From NCBI GenBank assembly GCA_041392845.1, contig JAWKLG010000016.1, positions 109,862-173,861 of the forward strand: 64,000 nucleotides of DNA, given 5' to 3'. How positions within the stretch are numbered: position 1 is the first letter of the stretch; every line of letters begins with the position of its first letter. This document shows positions 19,161-28,520 of the stretch, one piece after another. The stretch comes from JAGQWW01 sp041392845. GTDB lineage: Bacteria; Bacteroidota; Bacteroidia; Chitinophagales; Saprospiraceae. The notes beneath the pieces were generated by a model. The model saw only the letters and a program-made list of their open reading frames with translations, searched no databases and was not told the DNA's origin. Made by a program: the position numbers and the translations under genes.

Positions 19161-20619
19161 ATGTCGAAAGCAACTGAACGATAAGATCATTTTGGGATTG
19201 AAAGTCCGGCAATTGAGGCAGGAACAAAAGATGTCCTTTGCCGACTTTGCCAAGGCTACCGGCATGTCTGTTTCTTATTTAAATGAAATAGAAAAAGAAA
19301 AAATATCCCAAGGAAGATAAAATCGCTACGCTTGCCAGGGCTTTGAATGTTGGAAGTCTGTCTTGACCTCCACCACCTTGCCACGTTCGCTTGCTCCTGT
19401 TGAAGATCTTTTGCAGTCCAACTTTTTAAATGAACTTCCGCTGGATTTATTTGGAGTAGAGCTTCCTCGTGTGGTGGAGATGATAGCAAACGCGCCTTCG
19501 AAAGTTGGTGCCTTTATCGCTACCCTGGTCGATTTGTCGAGGAATTATGCACTCGCTGAAGAGAACTTTTACTTTGGTGCCCTCCGTTCTTATCTGAAGT
19601 TACTGCAGCTTAATTATTTTGAAGATTTGGAGCAGGAGGCCGAGTCCTTTGTAAAAAGAACTGCCATCTGCCCCTACCGGCATGCCGATACATTTCAATA
19701 CACTGCGCCGAATACTGGAAGAAGCCTATGACTATCAGGTAGAGCCGGAAGGATTGAAGGATTATCCGGAGTTGCATGCTTTGAGGGCTTTGTTTGTTCC
19801 CGACAGCCGGACTTTTTTGCTGAACCAAAATTTGAGTTCTGCCCAACAAGTGTTTCCAGGTTGGAAAAGAGTTGGGGTTTAATTTCCTGAATTTATCAGA
19901 CCGGGCCTACACTTCAGTTTGTTGAAAGTGGAGAATTTTGATTGGAGTGCTCAGTCATTCAAAAGCGGGATATTTCTCAACAGCCTTGTTGATCAATAAA
20001 GATACCTTTGCAGACCTGCAGCGTTTTTGCCAATCAAAGGTGGGACGCCGACTGGTTGCCCGACCTCTTAAAAAGTACGATGCTACTCCCGAGATGCTCT
20101 TCAGCGCGTGACCTCTTTTTGATCGTTTTGGAATTGAAAGACATCTTCATTTTCCAGATTTGTACACAAACCTTCGACCGGCAGGGATGAAGATGGACAA
20201 GAAATTGCACCTTAATCGCAGGCACGACCACATTCAATTACTAAAGGAGCATTACTGCAGACGTTGGTTGTCATTCTCTTTACTCAGTGGATTGAGTCCG
20301 GAAGAACCTTTCAAATTGGCATCCAGCACTCTCATTACCTACAGTCGGAAGACAATTATTTATGCATCAGCATTGCCACCGCCGTTGAAGAAGATCGATT
20401 TGTAAGCGTGACTTTGGAATCCTGCAAAATGAAGATACCCGCAAAAAAATCCTCTTTTCATCCGACCCGAGTATCCCTGACATCACCGTACACACCACCT
20501 GCGAGCGTTGTCCGTTGGAAGATTGCAAAGAACGCGTCGCTGCTCCTACCGAAGTCGTCAAAAAAGAAAAATTTAAAAAAGTAATGGAAAGGGTGGAGGA
20601 GTTGTTGAAAAAAAGATAG
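19161..20619 (+). pseudogene. XRE-family helix-turn-helix regulator, many frameshifts
   Basis: Reads as one regulator of about 485 residues if many single-base indels are bridged. An ATG at 19161 leads (after one surplus base) to QLNDKIILGLKVRQLRQEQK and the HTH KATGMSVSYLNEIEK. Next come KYPKEDKIATLARALNV, then APVEDLLQSNFLNELPLDLF, SYLKLLQLNYFEDLEQEAES, FNTLRRILEEAYDYQVEPEG and FGIERHLHFPDLYTNLRP. The cysteine-rich end is TCERCPLEDCKERVAAPTEV, and the tail closes with ERVEELLKKR. This order matches a Bacteroidota XRE family with a long effector part. No large deletion is visible, so these could be consensus errors or very recent inactivation. A perfect -7-like TAATTTTG at 19146-19153 sits only seven bases before the ATG. 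Its 3' end is duplicated at 23444-23511. Confidence 0.7.
20542..20609 (+). repeat. 68-bp direct repeat, copy 1 (3' end of XRE gene)
   Basis: The last coding bases of the XRE gene, encoding APTEVVKKEKFKKVMERVEE, recur at 23444-23511 with four mismatches by eye. The two copies bracket the GT39 gene and two unknown genes. Confidence 0.8.
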
Positions 20620-20644
20620 TTTGGTTCTCTTCTTAAATGAAATC

Positions 20645-22113
20645 ATGAAACCAGATAGAAAAATCCTCCTTGGGATTGTTGTAATCATAATCAGTGTAGT
20701 AGTTCTGGTCAATATTTCAAATCCGCCGATCAGGATTTGGGATGAAGCTATTTATGCAAATAATAGCTTAGAAATGAGTCAGGGTGATGATTGGTTTATT
20801 TTAAAAAATAATGGTGAGCCTAATCTATACAACACCAAACCACCTTTGATGATATGGAGTCAGGCTATTTGCATCAAGCTGTTTGGTCCTTCAGGTTTCT
20901 GTAAGACTTCCTTCTTTTATTGCTGCGGGAGTTTCATTGATCTTGATTTACCTTTTTTGTGTATTGGTCTTAGAAAGTCATCTAATTGGATTTTTTAGTC
21001 TTTTCTCTATTTTCTTTTCAAAGAGTTTATTCAGGGATCATGTATTCCTTACCGGAGATTTGGATTCCTTTCTTGTGTTGTTTATTCTGGTTTATACTTT
21101 GAGCTTTTTTACCATCCTGTCAGATAAGTTTAGAGAACAAAAGAACTTGTTTCTACTGTTGTTTGGTTTGGGTTTTTTATTGGCTTATTTTTCAAAATCA
21201 ACCGCATCCTTGTTGCCTTTGCCGGGCATTTTTCTGGTAGCTTTTCAAGCAAAAAGATTTAGGGAAATTTTCTTTTCCAGGATAATGATCCTGACTATGG
21301 TTAGTGGCGTGGGGCTCATCGGTTTGTATTATTTCTACATGGATTCTGTTTTTCCTGGATATTGGGACAAGGTGTTTTTTTCGGAATTTTCCAGGATTTA
21401 TGACAATATTATGCCCTGGCATAACAAACCCTTTCATTTTTATTTAAAGAATTGGGTGGTGCGGGGTTTCTACTTTCCTTATTTGATTTTCTGCCTTTTT
21501 GCCATTCCCCTTGCTTATTTTACAGCAAAGAAGGAACGCACGCTTTTTTCCATTCGTGCCACCATTTATGTGGTGTCCTTTATCATTATTATCTCCATAC
21601 CAACTATAAAACTGGAGTGGTATGATGCTCCTGTTTTTCCTATGCTTTCGATATTGTTTGGGATAAGCGCGGCTTCCGGGTTCGAGCTCGTTCAAAAGCG
21701 GTTTAAGGTCATTTATTATATTCTGTTTGTCCTTGTTTTTATACTGCCGGATAAAAGTTCAATCGTTTATTTTCTGGAAGAAAGGAAGTGATTTCACCTT
21801 TAGAAAAGAAGGGAAATTTATACGGCATTTGCATGGAAATAATCCCGGATATAACTCAATTTAAGGTTTACATGAACACCAGATTTCCTGAACGTAGGGA
21901 TATTTGCCAATTATTATAAAAGTATACAATCAAACCGCGAGCAGATCATCGAGATAATATCGAGTACCTGGAAGAAATCAAAAATGGAGACACGTTTTAG
22001 TGTGTCAGGATTATATTCAGGAGATAAATGAGAGTGGAATTAAGAAGTACAAATCCGTAGCACCATTCAGATTGCCTGTTGATTGTGGTGGAATAGGGGG
22101 AGGGTGGGGATAA
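20645..22113 (+). pseudogene. GT39/ArnT-like membrane glycosyltransferase, frameshifted
   Basis: Polytopic membrane glycosyltransferase of the PMT/ArnT type, which transfers a sugar from a polyprenyl-phosphate donor. The N-terminal piece (20645 to about 20895) has a membrane helix and then the acidic motif IWDEAIYANNSLEM, as expected in the first periplasmic loop. Removing one G near 20898 joins it to the second piece ending at 21791 (VSVRLPSFIAAGVSLI, repeated hydrophobic helices, KLEWYDAPVFPMLSILFGI). A soluble C-terminal tail seems to continue through further indels to about 22113 (VCQDYIQEINESGIKKYKSV). The total of about 490 residues is normal for the family. The gene lies inside the segment bracketed by the 68-bp repeat. 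Confidence 0.7.
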
Positions 22114-22255
22114 GGTGATCCTCTGTAGAAAAATATTAAGTTGGTTCATATTGGTTTCCAATTTAAAAGGTTAGAGATTCAAGTTCGATGAGATTTTGAA
22201 ATGTATAAATCATTTTAAGAAGTTTTAATAGTTTTGAACATAATTTGTTTGAAAA

Positions 22256-23090
22256 ATGAAATTATTTGAATTATTTTGAAAGAAAAAAGCCGTGGATTAA
22301 TAACAGGAAAAAATTTGACCTGACAACTTTTGACTCTTTCCACTCCAAGGATACAAGTTTGAATTTATTATTGAGCAAACTAATGGTTTATTTGAATAAT
22401 GAACTATCTAGTTTTGATTATTTTGGACCATTTGGGTTAAAAAGAAACTCTTTAAAAAAAGAGCTTTGATGTTGAAAGTTATATTTGAGAAATTTAAAGA
22501 AAAATTTCATCCAGCTTTTGGAATTGATTTTGAAGATTCAAGCAAGAAAGGTAATATTCAATCCTGTAGCGATAGAAGGATGGATTTAAAAGTATATGAG
22601 TATGTTAGTTTAGGGGTTCAATATTTCACAGAACCACTGAAATCAAATTTCGTTTCTCTCATTAACTTGAAACATTATTTTTAGCTTACTGTTACGAAAT
22701 TGATTATGTCAATTGGCAATCAATGGAGTGCTATTTCAAATTACAAGTATCAGGTGGTCGATTTCACTTTTAACAAGTTTGGGGAAAAAGTAGTGGATAC
22801 ATAAATCGACCAGGAAGAAAGCTGTTACTAAAATAATTTCAATTATTGCGGTGGATCTGAATTGTGGTTTGGACCAATGATTTATAAATATATTCCACAA
22901 CAACTGATTTTGGAGATTTGAGGAGCTATTGAGATAAAAATAATTAATAATAATATAACTTATGTTCATTTGTACTTAAGAAGTCTATGATGGAGATGAT
23001 ATTAAAAATCAAAAATTCAATCTCATTTAGAAACATTTAAATTTGGATGAGAAACTAAACGAATTAAATCTGTCTATATCTCTATGAAAT
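22256..23090 (+). pseudogene. unrecognised gene, frameshifted
   Basis: I do not recognise this gene. Reading through several single-base indels gives a coherent hydrophilic protein of about 270 residues. It starts at an ATG (22256) with MKLFELFERKKPWINNRKKF, continues through ELSSFDYFGPFGLK and FEKFKEKFHPAFGIDFEDSS. Later segments are CYEIDYVNWQSMECYFKLQV, SELWFGPMIYKYIPQQ, INNNITYVHLYLRS and FDEKLNELNLSIS. Conceptual pieces include 22266-22469 and 22466-22684. No signal peptide or membrane helix is seen. Given the neighbours, an immunity-type protein is possible, but this is inference from position only. Confidence 0.35.
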
Positions 23091-23096
23091 TGAAAA

Positions 23097-23533
23097 ATGA
23101 GGTTAAAGTTTAATCCTGTAATTTCAAGTTTTAATTTACATACTAACATGAGTGCCGCTCCCGAAAATCTTCTTTATGAAAACTATGGGTATTATGTTTA
23201 TAAAAAGGAGATAAAAACTATATCAGGATTGATTTTGGTGGTTTGGTAGGTGTAATGGAAGATTGTTTTATCTCTGGAAAAGTCGAAATCCTTAGACGAA
23301 GACTTGAAGTTATAAATGAAACAATCCGGAAAATTAGTATGAAAGGAGTAATAGATAATTCTCCCAATGTCCAAAATCTTGAGGACTTTTCACCCTATGA
23401 TAGTAATGTTAAGTGGGCTTTTTTAGAAAATCGGGTCATCTTTGCTCCTACTGAAGTCGTCAAGAAAGAAAAATTTAAAAAAGTGATGGAAAGGGTGGAG
23501 GAGTTGTTAAAGGGGAGGAAGGATAGAGACTAA
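23097..23533 (+). pseudogene. unrecognised small gene fused to duplicated XRE tail, one frameshift
   Basis: From an ATG at 23097 the frame reads MRLKFNPVISSFNLHTNMSA and LLYENYGYYVYKKE. After one missing base near 23212 it reads DKNYIRIDFGGLVGVMEDCF, LRRRLEVINETIRKISMKGV and VKWAFLENRVIF. It then runs in frame into the duplicated XRE tail APTEVVKKEKFKKVMERVEE and stops at 23533. Total is about 145 residues. Function is unknown. The in-frame fusion to the tail of an unrelated gene suggests a recombination joint at about 23443. Confidence 0.4.
23444..23511 (+). repeat. 68-bp direct repeat, copy 2
   Basis: Near-identical copy (64 of 68 by eye) of the XRE gene end at 20542-20609. All four differences are transitions, and they keep the amino acids apart from one Lys codon wobble. 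It marks the right edge of a segment of about 2.8 kb. Confidence 0.8.
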
Positions 23534-23559
23534 ATAGAAATTTAAGAAATTAATGTCTT

Positions 23560-23612
23560 GCGACCTCTGCGCTTAACCTTCGCGGCCTTGGCGAGAAGCA
23601 GAAAAATTAGGC
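23560..23612 (+). repeat. dispersed TTGCG repeat, partial copy
   Basis: GCGACCTCTGCGCTTAACCT followed by TCGCGGCCTTGGCGAGAAGC and AAAAATTAGG is a partial copy of the element described at 28857-29015. It lies between the fused gene remnant and the SUKH gene. Confidence 0.65.
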
Positions 23613-23686
23613 GATGAAAATGTAAATATTTTTAAGTTCCGAAGAACCATGCACATAAATTTCCCCTTGCACAACTTGATTAAAAA

Positions 23687-24106
23687 ATGAAATGGAAAGA
23701 ACCTTTGTCAGATGAATTTATAGAAGAAATTTTAAAGAAATTTCGGATTAAATTACCTAATGATTATATCACATTTTTAAAAACCCATAGAAGGATTGAT
23801 AGCGAAGGTGTTATTGAACTAAAAATTTATTTAAAAGGTAAACCAAGATCAATTGGAATTGAACCGACCTATTTTAATGCAATTGAATTCTTTGAGGCAA
23901 ATACCTATTTAAAACACGATCCAGAGATCAAGAAAAATGATTTAGTTGCTATTTGCAAAGGTGTAGACGGAGAAATACTTCTTATTGGGGCAAGTGATGA
24001 TAATTTGGGAAAGATTTATTACTGTGAAAATGATTTGAGTGAATTTTATTTAGTCGCCGATTCTTTCACTGAATTCAAGGCCACTATTGCACATTTGATT
24101 GATTAA
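23687..24106 (+). CDS. SMI1/KNR4 (SUKH) family protein, probable immunity protein
   Basis: Protein of 139 residues with the SUKH fold signature: an N-terminal helix followed by EILKKFRIKLPNDYITFLKT, then strands leading to ELKIYLKG, and the later LVAICKGVDGEILLIGASDD (the typical conserved G and D positions) and ENDLSEFYLVADSFTEFKAT at the end. Bacterial SUKH proteins mostly act as immunity proteins against nucleases and other polymorphic toxins. No toxin gene is adjacent. It is the first intact gene of an AT-rich island that also holds a PoNi-type immunity gene. No signal peptide: cytoplasmic. Confidence 0.8.
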   Translation: MKWKEPLSDEFIEEILKKFRIKLPNDYITFLKTHRRIDSEGVIELKIYLKGKPRSIGIEPTYFNAIEFFEANTYLKHDPEIKKNDLVAICKGVDGEILLIGASDDNLGKIYYCENDLSEFYLVADSFTEFKATIAHLID

Positions 24107-24187
24107 TCATCGTTGAGAGTTAAATGGAAAAGGTGGCGATGAATAAAAGATGGTAAAGAATGATTAAAATCTGATAAAAAACTTATT

Positions 24188-25102
24188 ATGTTTATAAGCA
24201 GGCATATCTCCAAAAATCCATCAGATTATTCTTTGCCTGAGGATAAATGGATTCCAGAAATGGAATTTTATTCTTTTTTTGATTCAAATCTTCAATACGA
24301 ATCCATTATATACCCGCTTGATAAAAATCCTACGTTTATTAGAAAAGAGGGGATTTATAAACTTACTTACGCTGTAGGTAGAATTAAAATTTTTTTTGAA
24401 CATGGTGCGAAAATTTCCAATAATACGCTACTGGAACTCTATGAGCTTGCACAATATTTCAACGCCTATTTATTACAATCTTTTTCAAGGGAAGTTTCTA
24501 CCAAAAAAATTGATGAGATAAAGCTTTCTCAAAAAAAATCTGAATTAAAACCTAAACCTTCCAAACAAACCGACCTCTCCTTTGGCCAAAACAATGTCTG
24601 GCTGGTCCTAAAAGGAAGTTTTCAAAATACTTTAGAGTATTTTTCATTAAAACCGGGCCCATCGATGGATTGGGAAACTGGTATAATGAAAATGGAACGC
24701 AATGAAGGAATCCTGGCATTTTACCATGAAGGCTATACTTATCTTGCAGGACAACAGGTAGAAAACCTTTTTCAATTTAAACCAGGCAATGATGAAGAAT
24801 TGGAAAGGCAATATTTCCAAAAGCTTTCAGATTGGAGCAAGACTTTTGAGGATGTTCAATTTTATCTTCATTACAACAAGCTTTTTTACGCCAATGCCTT
24901 CTACAGATTCTTAAACCAAGAATTGGTTTATGGAGAATTCTACACGGAAGGTTTTGAAAATAATCGAGGAAAGATTCCACCAACCATCTCAAGTTTATAT
25001 GACACAGATGCCAACAATGTTTCAGAGGTTTGGGGTATCGGACCGGAGTCTTTCAAGTACGTTGAAGGGGTGAAAATGATGGGGGTGTTTGTTTGTAGAT
25101 AA
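24188..25102 (+). CDS. hypothetical protein (possible two-domain immunity-type protein)
   Basis: I do not recognise this family. The 304-residue protein has no signal peptide or membrane segment. It seems to have two halves joined by a Lys/Pro/Ser-rich linker (KKSELKPKPSKQTDLS, about residues 116-131). The first half is alpha+beta with an acidic, aromatic-rich composition. The second begins with NNVWLVLKGSFQNTLEYFSL and has Trp/Gly-rich turns (SMDWETGIMKM, HEGYTYLAGQQV, EVWGIGPESF). It is intact, in contrast to the broken genes upstream. The position between SUKH and PoNi genes suggests a role in the same immunity island, but this is only context. Confidence 0.6.
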   Translation: MFISRHISKNPSDYSLPEDKWIPEMEFYSFFDSNLQYESIIYPLDKNPTFIRKEGIYKLTYAVGRIKIFFEHGAKISNNTLLELYELAQYFNAYLLQSFSREVSTKKIDEIKLSQKKSELKPKPSKQTDLSFGQNNVWLVLKGSFQNTLEYFSLKPGPSMDWETGIMKMERNEGILAFYHEGYTYLAGQQVENLFQFKPGNDEELERQYFQKLSDWSKTFEDVQFYLHYNKLFYANAFYRFLNQELVYGEFYTEGFENNRGKIPPTISSLYDTDANNVSEVWGIGPESFKYVEGVKMMGVFVCR

Positions 25103-25110
25103 TTACCTAT

Positions 25111-25851
25111 TTGATTTTCAGCAATAATGAATTAGCATTTAAACTTTTTATATCCATGCTGTATAAAATCTCCCTGGAACCCTATTTAGAAGATAGTTAC
25201 TACGGAATTTTCCTTGACAGAAGAAATCAAGATATTGATTTCGTTCGCAAAACATGTGTTCTTATTCTAAAGGAAAAAAATCTAGAAAAGATTTTAAATA
25301 AAAGTAAGGTTTGTAAAGAGGATTTATTTTTAAATCCTATAATGTTCCTCGAACCAGAATATTATCAAAAAGATGATTTACCGTGGGATTTTATTAGAAA
25401 TTTAGAAATGGATGTTTCTATTATTGAAAACTGGGCTTTTAAATCTGAACAAGTCCCTTTTCCAGCTAAAGGAATTCTTTTTAATGTGCCGTGGATGCTA
25501 AGTCTATCAGATTCGAAATTGGTTTATGATTTAAAGTATTCTAGATATTGGTCAAATTTAGATTACTTTAAGTTATATCCTTATGGAGCGATCAATTTTA
25601 GAATTGCATTGGAAATATGCAGAATTAAAAATATTGAGTACGAAATTGGAATTAAAAATTTTAAAGAAGCTATAATTACTCATGGTGTTCTTTTGAGTAT
25701 TGTAAATCATGTGGAATTGGTGGATGTTTTTGTGAATTTGCCGATTGAAAAAAGAGGGCAATTACAAAATGACCAGCTTCAAAGTTTAGAATTAAACGAA
25801 ATAAATTACGACCAGGAATACTTTTATGGAAAGGCTTCAGGCATTGAATAA
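25111..25851 (+). CDS. hypothetical protein
   Basis: Unrecognised protein of up to 246 residues. The frame opens with a TTG at 25111, eight bases after the previous stop. The first in-frame ATG is at 25156 (MLYKISLEPYLEDSYYGIFL), giving 231 residues, and the true start is undecided. It is rich in Leu, Ile, Tyr and acidic residues. Recognisable segments include DLPWDFIRNLEMDVSIIENW, GILFNVPWMLSLSDSKLVYD and FVNLPIEKRGQLQNDQLQSL. No export signal is seen. It is probably in one transcript with the gene before it. Composition and context fit the island's other cytoplasmic proteins, but no function is assigned. Confidence 0.55.
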   Translation: MIFSNNELAFKLFISMLYKISLEPYLEDSYYGIFLDRRNQDIDFVRKTCVLILKEKNLEKILNKSKVCKEDLFLNPIMFLEPEYYQKDDLPWDFIRNLEMDVSIIENWAFKSEQVPFPAKGILFNVPWMLSLSDSKLVYDLKYSRYWSNLDYFKLYPYGAINFRIALEICRIKNIEYEIGIKNFKEAIITHGVLLSIVNHVELVDVFVNLPIEKRGQLQNDQLQSLELNEINYDQEYFYGKASGIE

Positions 25852-25903
25852 AAATTTCCCATCACATCTTTTGCCAAATACTTAGAAAAGCAATAACTAA
25901 AAT

Positions 25904-26644
25904 ATGATAGACGAAAATTTCATTGCCACTTCCTGCTTTATTTTTCCAGATGGTTTTTTTTCAGAGGAAATTTTAAAAAAAATGAACTCTGATTTATCAA
26001 AAGATTTTTTCGATAAAACTGGTATACCCTCTCGCTCTAAGGATATAACTTTAGTATTTCATCCTTATGATTTTCGTTATGAAAGGAAAATAATTAATGA
26101 CACTTACTTAACAATTTTTAAATTTAAATTAAGTGTTAATAATTTTGGATTCATGGTCATAGTTCATTTTACACAGTTTTCTTATGGAACGTTGCCAATT
26201 ACTCCATTCAGTAAAATTTTCAACGAAGATGAAATAGAATTTCGATTTGATGAATTGCCAATTGAGGATATTCAAAAGGAATATTCTAAAAATGTATTCG
26301 ATAGAAAGAAGATAAGAAAAGACTTGCCTTTTGAGTTTGAGGTCGATAATTCTATTGGTCAATCCTTTTATTTTGTTATTTATCACAACTTACCGGACGA
26401 TGAAATAATTGAAAAGAAAATGGAGTCGACTTTCAATTCATGGAATAGCAAATTGGAAAAATCAAATTCCATTTCCCCAATCCATAATTTAATAAAAGAA
26501 AAATTTTTGCCTTCAAAATATTCCATTTTCTACCTCGACCTGGGGTATACAGGATTTAAAGCATTAAACTTATTTCTAGGAAATCTCCAAAAAATAGAGG
26601 AAGTATCCAAAGTGTACCTAACTGTTAATTGTGAGGATTTATAG
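25904..26644 (+). CDS. hypothetical protein
   Basis: Unrecognised cytoplasmic protein of 246 residues, very rich in Phe, Ile, Asp and Lys. The start at the ATG at 25904 gives MIDENFIATSCFIFPDGFFS. The second half has LPFEFEVDNSIGQSFYFVIY and ends with KYSIFYLDLGYTGFKALNLF and KVYLTVNCEDL. It looks like an alpha+beta fold with terminal strands. It lies 52 bases after the previous gene on the same strand and has the same AT-rich base use. No signal peptide or transmembrane segment. Role unknown; an immunity or effector function is only suggested by the neighbours. Confidence 0.55.
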   Translation: MIDENFIATSCFIFPDGFFSEEILKKMNSDLSKDFFDKTGIPSRSKDITLVFHPYDFRYERKIINDTYLTIFKFKLSVNNFGFMVIVHFTQFSYGTLPITPFSKIFNEDEIEFRFDELPIEDIQKEYSKNVFDRKKIRKDLPFEFEVDNSIGQSFYFVIYHNLPDDEIIEKKMESTFNSWNSKLEKSNSISPIHNLIKEKFLPSKYSIFYLDLGYTGFKALNLFLGNLQKIEEVSKVYLTVNCEDL

Positions 26645-26784
26645 GGTGGGTAGATTAGTTCAATTTTTTATTGTTTCCTTTCAAAAAAGGGAATTCTATA
26701 CTTTTTAAACCTATTTTTTAAGCTTAAATACTACATCCGAAATAGAATGCCAACCTAATTTAAAAACCACCCCCTAATCCATCC

Positions 26785-27291
26785 ATGAAAACCCTCCACC
26801 TCATTTCCTTTTTAATTGTTCTAGTTTCGTGTTCTAAATCCAGGGAACCGGAAACCCACCTGATACCCAAAAGCAGAATCGGTACACAAATTATTATCAA
26901 ATTTGGTCAGGAAGATGGTGCACCCAAAAAATACATGGGCAGTAGGAGACTATATGAAATACCCGACTCCGGGGCTCTAAAAACAAAATTTGAAACCAAT
27001 TTTGGATGGTTTGATGAAGAGGATATAAAATTCATTTTGATAGATGGAGATTCCTTACAAGCCTTGCCTTGGGATTTCAACTATGACTCGACCTATTTTT
27101 TTACAAAAGAAAAAGGTCGAATAGGTGTGATGGGTTTTTTTATGAGCCAAGTGGACTTCTCTTATGTAGTGGACACAGTTGATTTAGAATTATTTCGTAA
27201 AAAACAGCTTGGTATAAGAGAAGATATATTTTGCAAACCAAATTTGGATTATTTAAAACGGCAGTTTAACGTTGAAGACACAATGGAATAG
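26785..27291 (+). CDS. hypothetical lipoprotein
   Basis: Short lipoprotein of 168 residues. The signal MKTLHLISFLIVLVSC ends in a lipobox (LVSC, cysteine at residue 16) followed by SKSREPETHL. The mature part shows KSRIGTQIIIKFGQEDGAPK, KFETNFGWFDEEDIKFILID and GRIGVMGFFMSQVDFSYVVD, with no family I can name. It is the only exported product in the immunity-like island. Periplasmic or outer-membrane lipoproteins can protect against periplasm-acting toxins, but nothing in the sequence proves that here. Confidence 0.6.
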   Translation: MKTLHLISFLIVLVSCSKSREPETHLIPKSRIGTQIIIKFGQEDGAPKKYMGSRRLYEIPDSGALKTKFETNFGWFDEEDIKFILIDGDSLQALPWDFNYDSTYFFTKEKGRIGVMGFFMSQVDFSYVVDTVDLELFRKKQLGIREDIFCKPNLDYLKRQFNVEDTME

Positions 27292-27342
27292 GTTTAAATT
27301 CTGGATTATTGAGAATGATTGGAGTATATATATTAGAAAAAA

Positions 27343-28104
27343 ATGAGAGATAATTTTGAAAATAGTAAGAAGTACTTTGAATTGTTTATCGAAGAGAAAA
27401 TGAATCTTATTGGTGATTCATATAAAAGAATAGACAGCGGAATTTTAACTGAAGATCAAATGCCTTTTGCAAAGTATACGATTTTTCTTTTTTCACTTGA
27501 AATATTAATTGCGAAGTATAGTGCTGGATTTTCCATAGATGAGTTGAAGGGTGATTATAGTAATACAATTAACCTTTTGACGTCTGGTTGGGATGATAGT
27601 GTTGTAAAGCTCAAAATGGGGGTAAAAACACTAGATCAATATATATTAAATCAATATTGTTATATGGTTTGGGTATTATCCTTAGGAATACTACTTCTTG
27701 TTTCTGATAAGGAAAAATCCCTTTTGAAGTCCATAATAACTAATGGGAACATAAAGGATGAGTTAATTCTTTTTTTATTAGAAGCATTAACCAATAATAA
27801 TCTAAAAACTGAAAAAATAAAGACCACATATAAGCCTTTTAAGAATTTATTAAAAAACAATAAGTTGTATGAAATAAATAGAAGTGATGTAAAAAAATAT
27901 CTATCTGGTTGGTTCAAAAATTCGAAACTATTGCCATGGTATAACACAAAATCTTCAATTGGCAAAGGCTCTAAGTATTACTATGGATTTTGGAGTTTTG
28001 AATCAGCGGCTATTGTGGCAATTAATGGCTTGGATGATGCCAGCTTTAGGGAAAATGAATATTATCCCAAAGATTTAGTCGATTATTATCGGAATCAGGT
28101 TTGA
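27343..28104 (+). CDS. PoNi-type (DUF1910/DUF1911) immunity protein
   Basis: All-helical cytoplasmic protein of 253 residues. The first half (about 1-120) fits DUF1910, and the C-terminal part carries the diagnostic DUF1911 pattern YYYGFWSFESAAIVAINGLDDASFRENEYYPKDLVDYYR (about residues 207-247). PoNi proteins bind and neutralise PoNe DNase toxins delivered by type VI or other secretion systems. No PoNe toxin is present in the window, so this is an orphan immunity gene or its toxin lies elsewhere. The gene is strongly AT-rich like its neighbours, which suggests acquisition. Recognised from the conserved C-terminal pattern and not by search. Confidence 0.78.
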   Translation: MRDNFENSKKYFELFIEEKMNLIGDSYKRIDSGILTEDQMPFAKYTIFLFSLEILIAKYSAGFSIDELKGDYSNTINLLTSGWDDSVVKLKMGVKTLDQYILNQYCYMVWVLSLGILLLVSDKEKSLLKSIITNGNIKDELILFLLEALTNNNLKTEKIKTTYKPFKNLLKNNKLYEINRSDVKKYLSGWFKNSKLLPWYNTKSSIGKGSKYYYGFWSFESAAIVAINGLDDASFRENEYYPKDLVDYYRNQV

Positions 28105-28520
28105 AAAGAGACATTTAAAATGGGAAAGTCAAGCCACAGAGAAGTCTTTATATATGAATTGATATGAGGTTAATTCCCCAAAATTAAACTGCCTTCCCTC
28201 CCTTCTTATCAGGAAAAACATGAAGTCCTGAAATAATTATTATGCTGCGACAATTGCGCCTAACCTTCGCGCCTTAGCGAGAAACAGAAAAATTAGGAGA
28301 TAGAATTGTATGGTGTAATTTGAATTAGGAGTTTATAGATGTTTAAATTAACATGTTAACCATGATTAGAAGAATCTTATCGATTTAAGTCCAAGACCTT
28401 CTTCTTTCAGTTCATTTTTATAATCCGTAAATTAGTACCAAAATTTAAAGGATGGATTCCAATTCAATCCTGAAATTTAAAATTAACTTTTAGTGTTTTA
28501 TTGAGTAAAAGACTTCAATT
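28105..28520. other. intergenic stretch with one dispersed repeat copy
   Basis: This 416-base gap holds a partial copy of the dispersed TTGCG repeat at about 28246-28297 (TGCGACAATTGCGCC, CCTTCGCGCC, AAAAATTAGG). Apart from that I see only AT-rich sequence without a supported gene. Confidence 0.6.
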
